From Phoma sp. XZ068 (Eukaryota > Ascomycota > Dothideomycetes > Pleosporales > Didymellaceae), in assembly GCA_004835665.1 (NCBI GenBank), contig RBKR01000021.1, positions 558,001-622,000 of the forward strand: DNA of 64,000 bases, read 5' to 3'. The notes beneath the pieces were generated by a model. It made no database searches. It had not been told where the DNA came from and saw only the letters and a program-made list of their open reading frames with translations. Below, one piece after another: positions 32,156 through 43,363 of the stretch. A program made the position numbers and the translations under genes. Within the stretch, counting starts at the first letter, position 1. Every line of letters begins with the position of its first letter.

Positions 32156-34476
32156 CTATCTGCGGCTCTGCTGCAGCGCCATCACAGCCTGTTCAAGCTG
32201 CCGTAACCGCGCATCCTTCTCTTCATTCTCATATCGGAGTCTCTTGATCTCGGCGCGAAGATCCTCGTCGGCACGATCAGAAAGGACTGAGTCAGTAACT
32301 CGTTTCCGCTTAAGCGACGGTTCCTCGCTGTCACGGTACTCCAGGTTGCGGACATAGGGTGACTCAGACGCATGACGACTCTCGACGGTCGGTGAACGTT
32401 CCAAGGTATCACGTCGAATCACCAGGCCGTGCATGTCCGCTGACATGCTCGTCCTACGGTGTACGCGACGGATATGTTCAGCAAGGTTCTCTTTCCGTGT
32501 GAAGCCGGCGCCGGAACTGCGCTTGCAGTCTGTGAAAGGGCAGAAGAGGGACTTCTTCGTGCCGCCGTGCATCTTGTGTACTTCGCGTTCATGGCGCAGA
32601 AGTCCACCACTGTATGTAAAGCCTTGCAGCTTCTCGCAGCCCTTGACGAGACACTTGTAGGGTCGGTCATGCTTGTCCATGTGTTTACTGTAAGGGAAAT
32701 CAGCCCAGTGTCTCTGGATATAATGTTACAACTTCACTTACCTCCATTCACATTTTCGGTCGAATGTGAGTCCTGAGCATTCTTGGTGCTTGCAGATCAT
32801 CTTTGCTTCATGATTGCGCGGTGGCTCTTCGGCACGCTTGTATGAGTAGTTCTTCCGCAGCGATCCGTCATGCTCATCCTGCGAAGAGCTATCCTCAGAA
32901 AATCTTCTTGTGTGAGCGTGAGGGCTGGACATTGTCGTTCTATGCTGTTCGCCAACGGGTGACGGCAGCGCATCTCCAGCCATGCTCGTCGGGGTAGGCA
33001 TATTCGAATTTGAGTTTATGGAATGTGAGCGTTCGTGCTTGAGGTGGATCTGCGGTAGTTGTATTGTTGATCCGCTCACTGGTGGCAAGGTGTTTCCCAT
33101 GTTGAAGAGGTTGCAATCTGTTGTGTTGTTGCGTGGCGGGCCTGAGGCGTAAGATATATAATTTGGCCAGGCCGCGAAATCCGATTGTGGCGGAGCAAAG
33201 ACCTCACTGCCCGTTCCCGCTGTCCCGGTGACTCGAATGCTGGGAGTCTGTGTAGGGTCTATCAGATGACGCGGACTATGCTGTGGCAAAGAAGAGTACG
33301 GAAGCTGCCAAGACTGCTGGCCAGGGCTATTGGAGCTAAGCTGCGTAAAGGTCGTAAGTGCTGTGGCGCCTGGGTTTTGAGGCAAGTAATTATTATCGAA
33401 ATATATGGGGTACTGCTGGGGGGCAGCCCGATAATAAGTACTCTGGCCTAACCAACGTTAGCTGTGAACATCTGCAGGCTGAAACCAAGTTGTTGTGGAC
33501 GTGGGTAGTGAGTCAAAAGGTAGGCTATTCCATACCTGGGAATTGGGGCGGTGCACCAGGCGCCATCGAGCCAATCGGCGATACCTGGGTTTCTCTAAGG
33601 CTCGGATGCCTAGATTCCACATGTTGCCAATCGGGCGGCCAGGTATCCGCGTTTCGTGCTTCGAACACATCACTTGCAGGACCCACTGTCACGTTGTCGC
33701 CAGTTTGCTGTTGCACCTCAGGTTGCGGTTGTGAGCCAATCAATTCGAGGCCGAAGTTGAAGTCTGACTAGTTCAGCGACTGAAACACCCCTCATGAGAT
33801 GCAAACGCATTATTCGAAACCTACATTCAGACGATCCTGGAGCGGTCCATGGAACATCAACGTGTTGAAGCACACGAGATCGTGGAACGCGATCATTGCC
33901 ACCTTCGGAGCCCGCGGACGCATTGCCAGAGGAGTTGTAAAACATCCAACAGACCTGGTCAAAGCAAGTCAGCAATGCATATTGAGGCTCCAGCGAGATA
34001 CAAGATGAGCTTACACCCCATAAAACTGCCAGCGACGACTTTATGGTCCATGGGAAGGAGGTACTGAGTGGCCGTGGCTTTTCCGCGAATTCGGTGAACC
34101 AGCTTAGGAGCCGTCGCTGCTTCTTGTCATGGTTACCCTGTAGAAGCTCTTCAAGCGCTTTGCGCCCCAGTGCTTCGATGAGCTCCGCCTGGAGTCGCAG
34201 CAGCAAGTGCTCATAGTTCGCAACAAAAGTCTCATCTACATTGAGCCCGAACTCGTGACCTTGGGCAACAAGCCAGCTGTCAGAGAACTGGGAACGGCAG
34301 TATAACAGCGTCTGAATAGCCTCGTAAGTGGTCACCAAGCATCGAACGATGTCGTCCAAGGAGCGGCCCTCGAAGATGGCAGAGTTGCTGTGTTCCAGAA
34401 AGAGCTCGTTGTCGCTTGCAATCGCTGACAGGGCTTCTCTGGCAGGACTGAGCCTGTCGTCGACAGTGCTAAGCAT
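32156..34476 (-). CDS. C2H2 zinc-finger transcription factor, five exons
   Basis: Exons 34015-34476, 33825-33954, 33536-33763, 32742-33447 and 32156-32687 join with consistent phases into 685 aa. The N-terminal 154 residues are helical and of unknown fold. A long Pro/Gln/Ser-rich region follows. Three C2H2 fingers lie near residues 490-590: MICKHQECSG to KHMDKH (the intron splits this finger and the join restores CEWSKHMDKH), then CLVKGCEKLQG to HEREVH, and CPFTDCKRS to HIRRVH. After a Ser-rich linker with KRKR comes a coiled coil at about 645-683 (LRAEIKRLRYENEEKDARLR), suggesting dimerisation. It is probably a nuclear regulator. Targets are unknown. Intron 33955-34014 is 60 bp, stop-free and in frame, so retention is possible. 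Confidence 0.8.
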
Positions 34477-36403
34477 ACTATGCCGGAAGCTTAGTGGATG
34501 AAACCAAACGCAAGCTTCTTTCGACGTACTGTTGCACCTCTTCACCAGATTCGTTTGAGCGATCGGAATCATCCGAGCCCGACGTACGTAACCTGAGCAC
34601 CGGTCTAAACGATTTTTGGTTGTTCTTGCGGCACTTGCAGATGTGATTGGCAATATGCTGCGGCTGCTGTGCGTCGCGGAGCCCAAGGCGGGACAACCCT
34701 TTAGAACATCGCCTCAATGCCTTCCCGTTAGTCGGCAGCTTGCTACCAAGCTGAGGATCATTGTCGAAGCCCCTTTGCACGCGTGGCTTGACACGTCGAC
34801 GTAGTTGACTGACAAAGTGAAGCACCTTGAAGGCGAGGAGAATGTTCGTTTGCTTGCGCTGTCGAATTGCCATCGTGACGCAGTTCTTCGGCACCGAAGA
34901 AGCGAAAGGGAACGGACGAATACAGGCTTTCGCCTCTCAGTACTAAGCTCATATCTATACATTGTTGGCATGCTGGTTCTACAAGGCTAGGTTTACCAGA
35001 TGGTGACCACAGCCAGTGCCTGGTCTCGAGATTCAGGGTGCGCAAGCCACGTCGCTGTGCCACGGCAATGCACAGCCACTCCACGACAAAAGCTAGGCTG
35101 GAAGGCAGCACTCAACGCTCCCTTCCCTACCCTATCGTCGTCGATGGTCCGGCGCAGGACTTGGTTATTCCTCCCCGTAGGTGGGGCGCAGTCATTAACA
35201 CATCACACGGCACTCTGCCAGGCACACTTTGAGTGACTCCGGACACCCTCAAAGGGCGCCGCCACTCGCCGCCATCACTTCCTTGGATGGGCTGGTCGCT
35301 GCCTTGAGGAGGCCACCCTTCCGGATCCGGTACAGTTCTTCATGCAGTTTCGCTCGGAAACGATTATGACAATTCACGACCCCGCAGAACTTGATGGGCG
35401 GATCTTCACATGGATACCTGGGCTTTGATGCCGTAGCGATCCGAAACGACCTGGAACACAATTCATGCACAGACGTCTCGCATCCCGCATGGAACTCGAT
35501 TTTGCCTGCGGATCCCCAAGGTCAGATTGGTCTATCGCTGCGTTCGTTTGTAAAACTTGCATTCGCGTTGTTGATGACCTTGTTGATGGCCTTGTTTGTG
35601 GCTCATTCATTATGGCGTAAGACATTGACAGCGGGTCGTTGCAACAATACCTCCAGGCGCACATCAGTAGATCACAAGGTATAGACATTTATATGGAGAG
35701 CACGGTGGAACGTTCTCCTTGAAGCACCCTCGACATTGCGAACAAGCATGGCATCTGATTAACCTCCCGCCAATACTGTTTTAGACTTGTTGAACCTGGC
35801 AGCCTCGTCCTTTGGCGTTGTAGACGTCGGCCAATTCGCGAAAGTCAAATTCATCCCTGGGCGGAGTTTTTCAATTAATTGTTTCCATCTGCGTCAAACA
35901 ACATTATGCAGCCTCATTGTCCGCGTCCCTCAAACACACACCTGAACACCACGGCGTTCGGTGCCTGCGTGATGGAACGGAACAGTCGCGGGATCGTAAA
36001 TCTTCCAGAAGCTTGTCCGCAACAAGAATTGCCTGGGGTTGTTTCGACTTACGATCGGTACATCGAGACACCGAACCAAACGAGCCTTGGGCGACAAAGT
36101 TCCTCCGACACATTCTAAGGGGACGAGGCACAAGTGCCACCGATAAGAAACGCTAGCTAGATCGTGCGCATCTTCAGCACTAGAGCTGCCCACATCGCCA
36201 AATCACCGACTCTGTCGGGTGATTGTAGCAGACGTGATCACACCTCACTTCCCGGAGCACTTGTCAATTCTAGACGGTCAAGTCGACTTTCGCGCTCCAT
36301 TGACATTTCTGCAGAACGTCAATCTCATCATGGAGTGAACACTGGTGTACATAACTACTCCAGTGGCTATGCAAGCAGACCTACCAGCATCCTCAAAAGC
36401 TTC
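34477..36403. other. Gene-poor stretch, 1.9 kb
   Basis: Upstream region of the C2H2 gene and 3' flank of the GFA gene. The many short frames lack ATG starts or consistent splicing, and I see no supported gene. Confidence 0.5.
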
Positions 36404-37029
36404 TTACTGTTTCCGAAACTGCGCTTTCCCCAGTATCTCAGGCATCCATACTTCTCTTTGCGAACAGTAGAACTCGCCGATAGGCTCGAAGGTTGCAGAT
36501 TGATCCAACGATCCCAACGCAATCTGGCGGAAGTGATCCTTCGCTTGCTCCTACAAATGGTCAACATACAGCGACGCAGAATGTCCACCATGAGTAGCCG
36601 CACGCACCTCATAAATACAAATGATACTTCCGCACTCATTGCAGAACTCCTTGTATGAATATGACCCCGCCCCGTTGTCAGACTTGTGCACCTACAGTCC
36701 GTCAGCTTCGCTGCTTATCTGCTTCTCTGTTCTGCCACTTTCAACCGCCCTTTGCGACAAAAGTGGAGTCCCTGCAAACATACCATAACCTTCGCTCCCG
36801 TCATTCTTACACTCGTAACTGGTATCTTCACGGTAACGCCAAACACGCTTCCAAATGTCTTCTTGCACTGTCTGCAATGACAGACTGTCGTCCGTGCCTC
36901 ATCTCTACTGGCGAGGCGGATAGTATATGTTACCTTCTTGCAGTAGCACCCGCCTAAAAAGATGAGTGGCTCTGTTGGCGAAAGGATTGAGGTCGATGTG
37001 CGTGGGTCCTGCGGGTTGATGTAGGTCAT
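36404..37029 (-). CDS. GFA-domain (Mss4-like) zinc protein
   Basis: Three exons, 36784-37029, 36608-36691 and 36404-36550, all phase 0, give 158 aa. The glutathione-dependent formaldehyde-activating (GFA/CENP-V) fold is shown by GGCYCKKVTYTI (CxC), VCHCRQCKKTFGSVFG (CxCxxC) and, from the second exon, EFCNECGSIICIYE (CxxC), together forming the two zinc sites. The third exon provides the usual ending GEFYCSQREVWMPEI. Named members include S-(hydroxymethyl)glutathione synthase, but most fungal paralogues have no proven activity, so substrate is left open. The protein is probably cytosolic; there is no signal peptide. The join at each intron was chosen because it restores this family's motif order. 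Confidence 0.9.
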
Positions 37030-38114
37030 AGTCGGTGCGAAGAACGGACTAGAAATGAAGTAAGGCAGGTGAGTTTCTGCCGGGTCTGTATCGAGTGCCA
37101 GGATGAATACGACAGGTAGCAAAGCGGTAAAGGAAGAGAGCGATGGCCTTCAGAGTCGAGTCGAAAGAGTAAAGAAGCGGGAAGCAATCCGTCGGATGAA
37201 GTTAGAGTAAAGGCGTACTTGGATAATCGGCGATGCAGAGTGGGTGAAAAGCGAAGAGGATGATGGCATTCAAAACAATCCCATGTCTCCAGGCAAAGAA
37301 TTCCATACTACCGCACGAGCCCCTTCGCACAAAACGCGCTCACATGGCGAGAAACGAATCAGATAGCGCTCACGGGCTCAGATTTCGTTCCGTTTGGGCA
37401 TCTTGGCCGAGGAGCACAATAGAAATAAGAAGCGACTGGTGGCAGGTTTTTACGACAAGCATGATAGACTGTACTGACCTAGGGTACGATAGATCCGCTT
37501 TGCAGTGCATCGGCGGTGGCAAGTGGGTCGAGAAGACATGTCATTGGTAGCTGGTGCATAAAAGGTCCGCGGAAGCTGCGGTGATGCCGAAGACTAGGAC
37601 CAGGGCAGGGCGCTGTAGCCGATTGTGCGGTGAAAGGTGTATTATTTACAATGGTTTCGTCCTGTATGCCTATCATAGATGCAACAAGTGCTTGGTCCGG
37701 TGCCAATTCAAGACACTTGGTACAAGGCAGCAGTAGTGACCAAATCGTGTTGCTTCAAGTGTGTATTCCACGATTCGACATTGCGTAAAAGTCTCAATGA
37801 TCTGGTTTGCACTTTCAATGCCACGCAGAACACTGCAGAACGCTCCCAAGCCCTGCCCCATTGCCGTGAGCGGGAGACGAGTGGTCATGTCTAGACTGTT
37901 CAGACAGATTTGAAGTACGGTTGAATGAGAAAGGAAATGTTTGGACAAGGCTCGAACAAAAGAGGAGACTAGTTCCCTACGGTACAGAGAAGACGTACTG
38001 TGGTCATGTCCAACAGTTAGTATAGTACAGCAGCAGCGCTTCAATAATCATGTCGCTGATCATGCATTGTGACAATATTCATCCTTCCACGCTCGCCCCA
38101 CGCTCATCATTACA
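37030..38114. other. Intergenic, 1.1 kb
   Basis: Upstream of the GFA gene and downstream of prohibitin 1. No gene is supported. Confidence 0.5.
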
Positions 38115-39023
38115 CTATCCCCTCAGACCGAGCAAGAAGCTGCCGCCCGTCTTGCCGCCATCTGACCCCGCGCTGCCACCGGGCAAATACGAGACATTGG
38201 GATTCCTGGCCAGCATCTGAGCAATATCCTTCTGCGTCTCGATTCTTCGGATCATGATCAGACCATCACCGCTCTTGGCGACGGCCTTTGAGATTGTGTC
38301 GGCAGCCTCGGCCTCGCCCTCGGCGCGAATGACATTGGCCTGCCTCTCCTGCTCAGCCTTTTCGACGACAAAGCGGGCGCGCTCGGCTTCTTGCTGGGCA
38401 ATCTGCTTCTCCTCGACAGCCTTGGTGAACTCCTTGCCAAAGGTCATGTGCGTGATGGAAACGTCCTCGAGGGCGATGTTGAACTCGTTGGCGCGCTTGA
38501 GCAGGTCGGCGCGGATCTTGTTGGAGACGGCCTCACGCTGGGTGATGAGTTCGGCGGCGTCGAATTGGGCGACGATGGCTTTGAGGACTTCGTTGCCGAT
38601 CGAGGGGAGGACGCGCTCGTCGTAGTCGAGGCCGAGGTTCTAGACAGGGTTAGCTTGGGGGCCGCGCCGAAGCCATGCAGGGGCTGCTGTGTGGGAGCGC
38701 ACCTGGTAGATCTTGGGCAGCTGCTTGACCTCCGGGCGATGCAGCACCCTCAGCGTCAGCGTCACCATCTGCAGGTCCTTGGAGCCGGTGGTGGTGCTGA
38801 TGTTCCTCGGCCGTGTGCGGACATCGAAGACAATGGCGCGCTGCAGCCAGGGGACCAGGAAATGTGTGCCCTCGTTCACCACCTGCTCCTTCACACCGGA
38901 CAAGCGGTCGAAGATGACGGCGCGCGTGCCGCCTTTGACGTCGTAGATGGACGACTGCGCGACCGAGAAGGCGATGGCGCCGGGGACGACCCAGCGGAAT
39001 ATCGAGCTTGGGAGGGCGGCCAT
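38115..39023 (-). CDS. PHB1: Prohibitin 1
   Basis: A subunit of the ring-shaped prohibitin complex of the mitochondrial inner membrane, which scaffolds m-AAA protease and respiratory assembly. Exons 38703-39023 and 38115-38639 give 281 aa, the normal length. The N-terminal hydrophobic anchor is FRWVVPGAIAFSVAQSSIYDV. The SPFH domain follows with GGTRAVIFDRLSGV, EGTHFLVPWLQRAIVFDVRT and RVLHRPEVKQLPKIYQ; after the splice come NLGLDYDERVLPSIGNEVLKAI and ALEDVSITHMTFGKEF. The C-terminal coiled coil AVEEKQIAQQEAERARFVVE ends with NPNVSYLPGG. Every block is typical. Confidence 0.97.
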
Positions 39024-39442
39024 GGCGATGTGTGTGTACGGATGGGGTGATCGGAGTGCGGTGCGGCGAGTGCGATGGCGTTGGCGCTCAAAAGTGAGGA
39101 GCTGTCATCGATCACCGGCGCACGGGCAGTTCGGCGCCAACTGCATCTCATTCGCTGCCCACTGCCAAGCACCCACACCCACACCCACGACCACGACCAT
39201 CACCACCACCGCTGGCATGGAGCATCACTACAAGTGCAGTAGAGGCGAAACAGCAAGACTCAGCCTGCGAGCACACCAAATTCAACGCATGCACTCATGG
39301 ACGAAGAGTCGGGAATATGCATTGTGCTGATGCTCCGCTAATGTATGAACATGTGTGATCGCAAGTAATGATCCAAAAGAAGAATGCACCGAGTGCGTCT
39401 GCAGATACGCATCCCAGTCAAAGCACAAATGCCCACGCCACT
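39024..39442. other. Intergenic
   Basis: Promoter of prohibitin 1 and 3' flank of the eIF4E-like gene. A CCACAC/CCACGACC-rich microsatellite-like run lies at about 39171-39213. Confidence 0.5.
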
Positions 39443-40493
39443 TTACGCCTTCGTCTCTTGCGCGATGAAGCCCTTGTGCTCGTTGTGCGCCTTGTACCAG
39501 TAGCTATCCTCCTTCTTGGGCTGAAGCTCGGGCGACAGCTTCTCGAGGATGACCTTGAGCAGCTTCTCCCGTCCCGCTTCGTTCTCTGCGTCACGGTTCC
39601 AAACAGCAATCTGCACTGCATTCCAACGGACAGAGTATGAGAGGCCGCAGATGTCATCATTGAATGCTACAAGACATTAGCACGACCATCCATGTCTACT
39701 GCGTGATCCACTTACCGGCTCGCTTCGTCTCAACAGCGCCCTGCAACACGTCGCCGACTGCAAGCAAGCACAGCTCGTGCCAGAACTGCGGCGCCACATC
39801 TTTGCTGACCTTGAAGTACCACGCACCACCGCGCGCATTTCGTGGGTCTTCCCACACCGGCTTGATGCCCATGTGGAACAAGTGGATCGAGTCTCGTAGC
39901 TTCAGGCTCTCCACCGGAATGTTGTTGAAGTGTTGGTAGAACTCCTTGACACTGATAATCTGCTCGCCGAGCGGTTTCGGCCGCGATGCGTACTCTTCTG
40001 GCTGTGCTGTCTTGTCCTTGGGCCCACTTTGCTGTCCCTTTTCCGCCCAGAACATCCACCGGAAGCGGAATTCGGGTACACGGACAGACTTGAAGATTGA
40101 GTTCAGCATGGCAGATCCACGTGCTGGTGACGCTGTCGCCGACTGCTCTGAAGCGGATGCCGGAGGCAGGTTGGAGGTGCTAAGCACCGGGAGGCGGCCG
40201 GCCATTATAGTAGTGGGAGACACAATACAGACGTGGAGGGCGACGGTTTCAGAATTACGTTTGCGATTGGCGACGGCGAGGTCCTTCTTGACTTCGGTGG
40301 TGGTTTCGGTTGGTAGAGTGTGAGTTTGACTGGTTCCAACGCGCCTGGAAGCCGAGGATCTGAGAAGACTGAGAACGTGTTGCAAGCCAACCTTGGATTC
40401 CGGCGTGAATTCGGGTCGAAGTGGCTTGTCAATGTTAGCGTTGTGGGCGGCGGACACTCTAAGCATGCCAATAAGGCGATCGGCCTCGGTCAT
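39443..40493 (-). CDS. Class II eIF4E (4EHP)-like cap-binding protein
   Basis: A cap-binding relative of eIF4E, probably a cytosolic translational repressor or modulator. Exons 39716-40493 and 39443-39666 with a 49-bp intron give 333 aa from the upstream ATG; an internal ATG at 40205 would give a 237-aa protein nearer the usual size. The fold starts at FRFRWMFWAEKG. The cap-sandwich region has VWEDPRNARGGAWYF, keeping the canonical Trp-Glu. The position of the other stacking Trp is Tyr (PEEYASRPKPLGE), a class II feature. FWHELCLLAVGD and, across the splice, FNDDICGLSYSVRWNAVQIA complete the domain. Residues 1-96 are a low-complexity extension whose translation is uncertain. Confidence 0.85.
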
Positions 40494-41747
40494 TGCAATG
40501 ATTAAGTAGAAGATAAAGAGAGGATGTGCAGATAGAGAAGTGACAGAAAGGTACAAGAAAGAGGAGCGTGTGTTTGGTGAGAAACCGAGAAGACAGAGCT
40601 GAATCCTGCGAAATGTCCCAGCCTCCAAATATTGCACCGTAAACTAAATTACAATAACAAGAACTGCTATTGTTGGCGGCATTGTATTGGGGGCTGGGTG
40701 TGACGTGTGTGAAAGTGAATGCCAGCGGTAGGCACGTGAGGGTCGAGGTGGTGGGATGTTGGCGTTCGGTTTTTCTTTTCAAATAGTCATGACAGGACAT
40801 ATAGACGCCGAAGAGACGGAATCGTTGTGCTTCGAAGGTCGTGCAAATTGTTCTTAGTTTCATAGGAGTCGCCGTCGTGAATGCCAAGGGCTGATATCAG
40901 GCCAGAATTGAATGCGCCAGGTGGTCAAGCTCAGCAAAGCGAAGTTCCCAAGTTTCCGGTCCTAGACAATGGAGCACCGCGAGCAAAACTGACAGGAAAG
41001 GACTGACAAACATCGAGGAAAGAGTCGTTCGCGTAGGCGAACTTGTACGTACCGAGTCAAGAAGATGTCACGTCGTTGTCCTCTACCACAGCCTGGCTGA
41101 CGGCTCGTATACCCCGCAGAACGTCGTGAGTAGCACAGCGAAGAGCACCTGGACACTCGAGGGGCGAAGGAGGAAGAGCGTTGGCAGCACGTCAATGACG
41201 AGATGAGGTGCGGTGAGACTTGGCCAGCTGCACTCCTATTAAAGGCAGCTGTCCAGTGAACAAGTCAGCAGCGGATGCTGCAGCCGCCCGTTCTGGCGTT
41301 TCAGTGCGCCGTTTCACGACCCCTGCTGACACCGACAAGAGGCCAACGCCCGCAGACTGGCGCAGGCCCAACCGCTACCGGATGGCGTCGCCCTTCCTTG
41401 GCGTGGACCATGACGGCTGCGGGCCGCTTATTGGGCCTGTCAAACATCGTGCAGCTGCATGATCGAGTGCGAAGCCGCTGGGCACGATTCATGAGCTGTG
41501 TAGTTCGTGTGTGGGAGAAGGCTGTTCCCTGTGACGTCGTGGGGCTGCCGGCGAGTCCTGAGTTCTGATTTCTGGACTCTGGCTCGCACCTGAGACCCCC
41601 GCGGCGTTAACGCGCCCGCTCCACCAAACTTGACCAGTCCTGCCATTTTTCTCCCACCCAAGCCCGAGACAGCTCGGGAACCACCACCTCCGCAGAACCA
41701 CTGTGCTACCCGTCCGCCTCGAGCCCAGTCCCACAGCCGCTGCTACC
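40494..41747. other. Intergenic, 1.25 kb, divergent promoters
   Basis: It lies between the leftward 4EHP-like gene and the rightward NOPCHAP1-like gene. A 142-codon frame at 40459-40887 (-) overlaps the 4EHP-like start in another frame and is most likely 5' UTR. No other gene is seen. Confidence 0.5.
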
Positions 41748-42470
41748 ATGGCCTCCCCTGCTCCTCCGCCGCTCGCTCACCGTCGCAAGCGCTCGAAAGC
41801 CGCACCCGAGAACAGCTCGGAGCCTTCTGTTTCCAGCACCGCCGACTCTACGGCCAAAGCCTCTAGCGCGCCTGCCGAATCCACCAACGCCTGCGACTTG
41901 AACTCGGGCGACGAGAGCAGCGAGCTGTCTGAATCGAGTGAAGAGCCTAGCGACCTGAGCTCCAGCGAGGATGATCACGAAGAGAGCACCGACATGGACG
42001 TCGAGGCACCAAAGGACCCAGAGGTTGTCAATCTGAGGGCGAACAGAGGGAAGAAGCCTACATATAAGCTGGATGAAGAGGAGTTGGGCCCAGACATCAG
42101 AACCTTCTTAAAGGACTTCCTGCCCCAGCTGAAAGCTGCAAACGATGAGCTCGAGGCGCAGCGCAAGGAGGGCACTCTGAGGAAGCGCGAGATCGACGCT
42201 GTCGGCGAAGAGGAAAATGAGCAGTACATCGAGATGGTGCGGATCCTTCCAAGTGACAGCTACAGTCTGCTAACCACCTCCTAGAACCTAGGTCTTGGTG
42301 TGCTGAAGATGAAAGATACAGATGGAAGCTCAGCAAGCAGCAGCGACACCGAAATGAGCGACGGTGAAGACGCTGCAAAGGAGAAGGATGTCCTTGGCAA
42401 GCTCATGGGCCAGGAGAAGCCAAAGGAGGCAGCTGGCATTCAGGACGTCACCGAAAAGCAAGGTTCATGA
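41748..42470 (+). CDS. NOPCHAP1 / DUF4598-like box C/D snoRNP assembly factor
   Basis: Exons 41748-42236 and 42285-42470 around a 48-bp intron give 224 aa. The N-terminus is basic then strongly Ser/Glu/Asp-rich (residues about 45-85). The conserved core is LDEEELGPDIRTFLKDFLPQ, then LRKREIDAVGEEENEQYIEM and, across the splice, NLGLGVLKMKD. This matches the DUF4598 family, whose human member NOPCHAP1 links the NOP58 protein to the R2TP chaperone. A nuclear role in snoRNP assembly is inferred from family. The intron reads open until its own last codon, TAG, so retention would truncate the protein right after the YIEM motif plus 15 residues. Confidence 0.8.
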
Positions 42471-42537
42471 GACCGTCATCTCATTCAATCGTCGACTGCA
42501 GAAGACACTCTACTTGCTAGCGAAGATGTAGTGCCGT

Positions 42538-43363
42538 TTACAACTCCGTCCCGCCGTGTCCACAGCCACCCTTCGCCCATGTGGCATCGGCATTCCGATG
42601 GATGTTTGGAACCTCGATATAATCGCGCACCTCTTTCTTACGCTTATGGTCCATCCCAAACCGCCGATCTCGATCCTCGATGACCTTCTCGAAGTTTGGC
42701 ATCTGATCAGCTGATGTATAACTGGTCATAAGCTGTGGTGAACCAAGTGGCAGCTTATCTCCTCTATCAGTCTGCCAGAGATGGTAGACTTTGCCATAAA
42801 GATGAATTACCTCCTCCATCTCCTTGTTCTCCGCAAGCTCCCAAGCAGCTTCTGGGACGGCTCTGGGCTTTGGCATGATCAGCATTCCGGACTTGACCTC
42901 GAATACGTGCGAGTGCCACAACTTCTGCTCCTCTTCGTCGAGCGTCTCATACAGATACGGCGTAATCATGTACTCTGTGTCGTCTATCAGCAAGAGTTGT
43001 ATGGGCACATTGGGCTGTCAATGACTAGGAATTTACAACTCACCAATACCAATAATGCGTGCTGGCTGCACAGGCGAATCGTACAGAATACACTGTCTCA
43101 CATCATCATTCAGATGTGCGCAGTAGTGGTTTGTCTCAACAGCACTTCGCTTAGGATCGTGTGCGTACGCATGGAAAGCATTTAGATGTGCGCAGATCCT
43201 TTGCACAGGCTCAAAGTTCTGCCCTTGGTTGGTTACCTAAAAAACGACAGCAATGACGGCGGGGAATCATTACCTGAACGGCAGCCGCTCCGATCTCTAG
43301 AGTCTCATTCATCCAGCTCTCTGGCTTGCCAGCTGTCTTGTTAGTGACTGGCAGTGAATCCAT
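42538..43363 (-). CDS. Oil body-associated protein-like (OBAP, DUF1264)
   Basis: Exons 43274-43363, 43044-43236 and 42538-42974 give 239 aa starting MDSLPVTNKTAGKPESW. The DUF1264 core is clear: QNFEPVQRICAHLNAFHAYA, VETNHYCAHLNDDVRQCILY, then, using the acceptor at 42975-42977, GIEYMITPYLYETLDEEEQK, LWHSHVFEVKSGMLIMPKP and MEEVIHLYGKVYHLWQTDRG. In plants OBAP proteins affect seed lipid bodies; in fungi the role is unestablished. His/Cys-rich motifs HLNAFH and HYC recall a metal-binding site, which is my inference. The first intron is only 37 bp, shorter than any other here, but its removal is needed to join the conserved halves. Confidence 0.88.
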
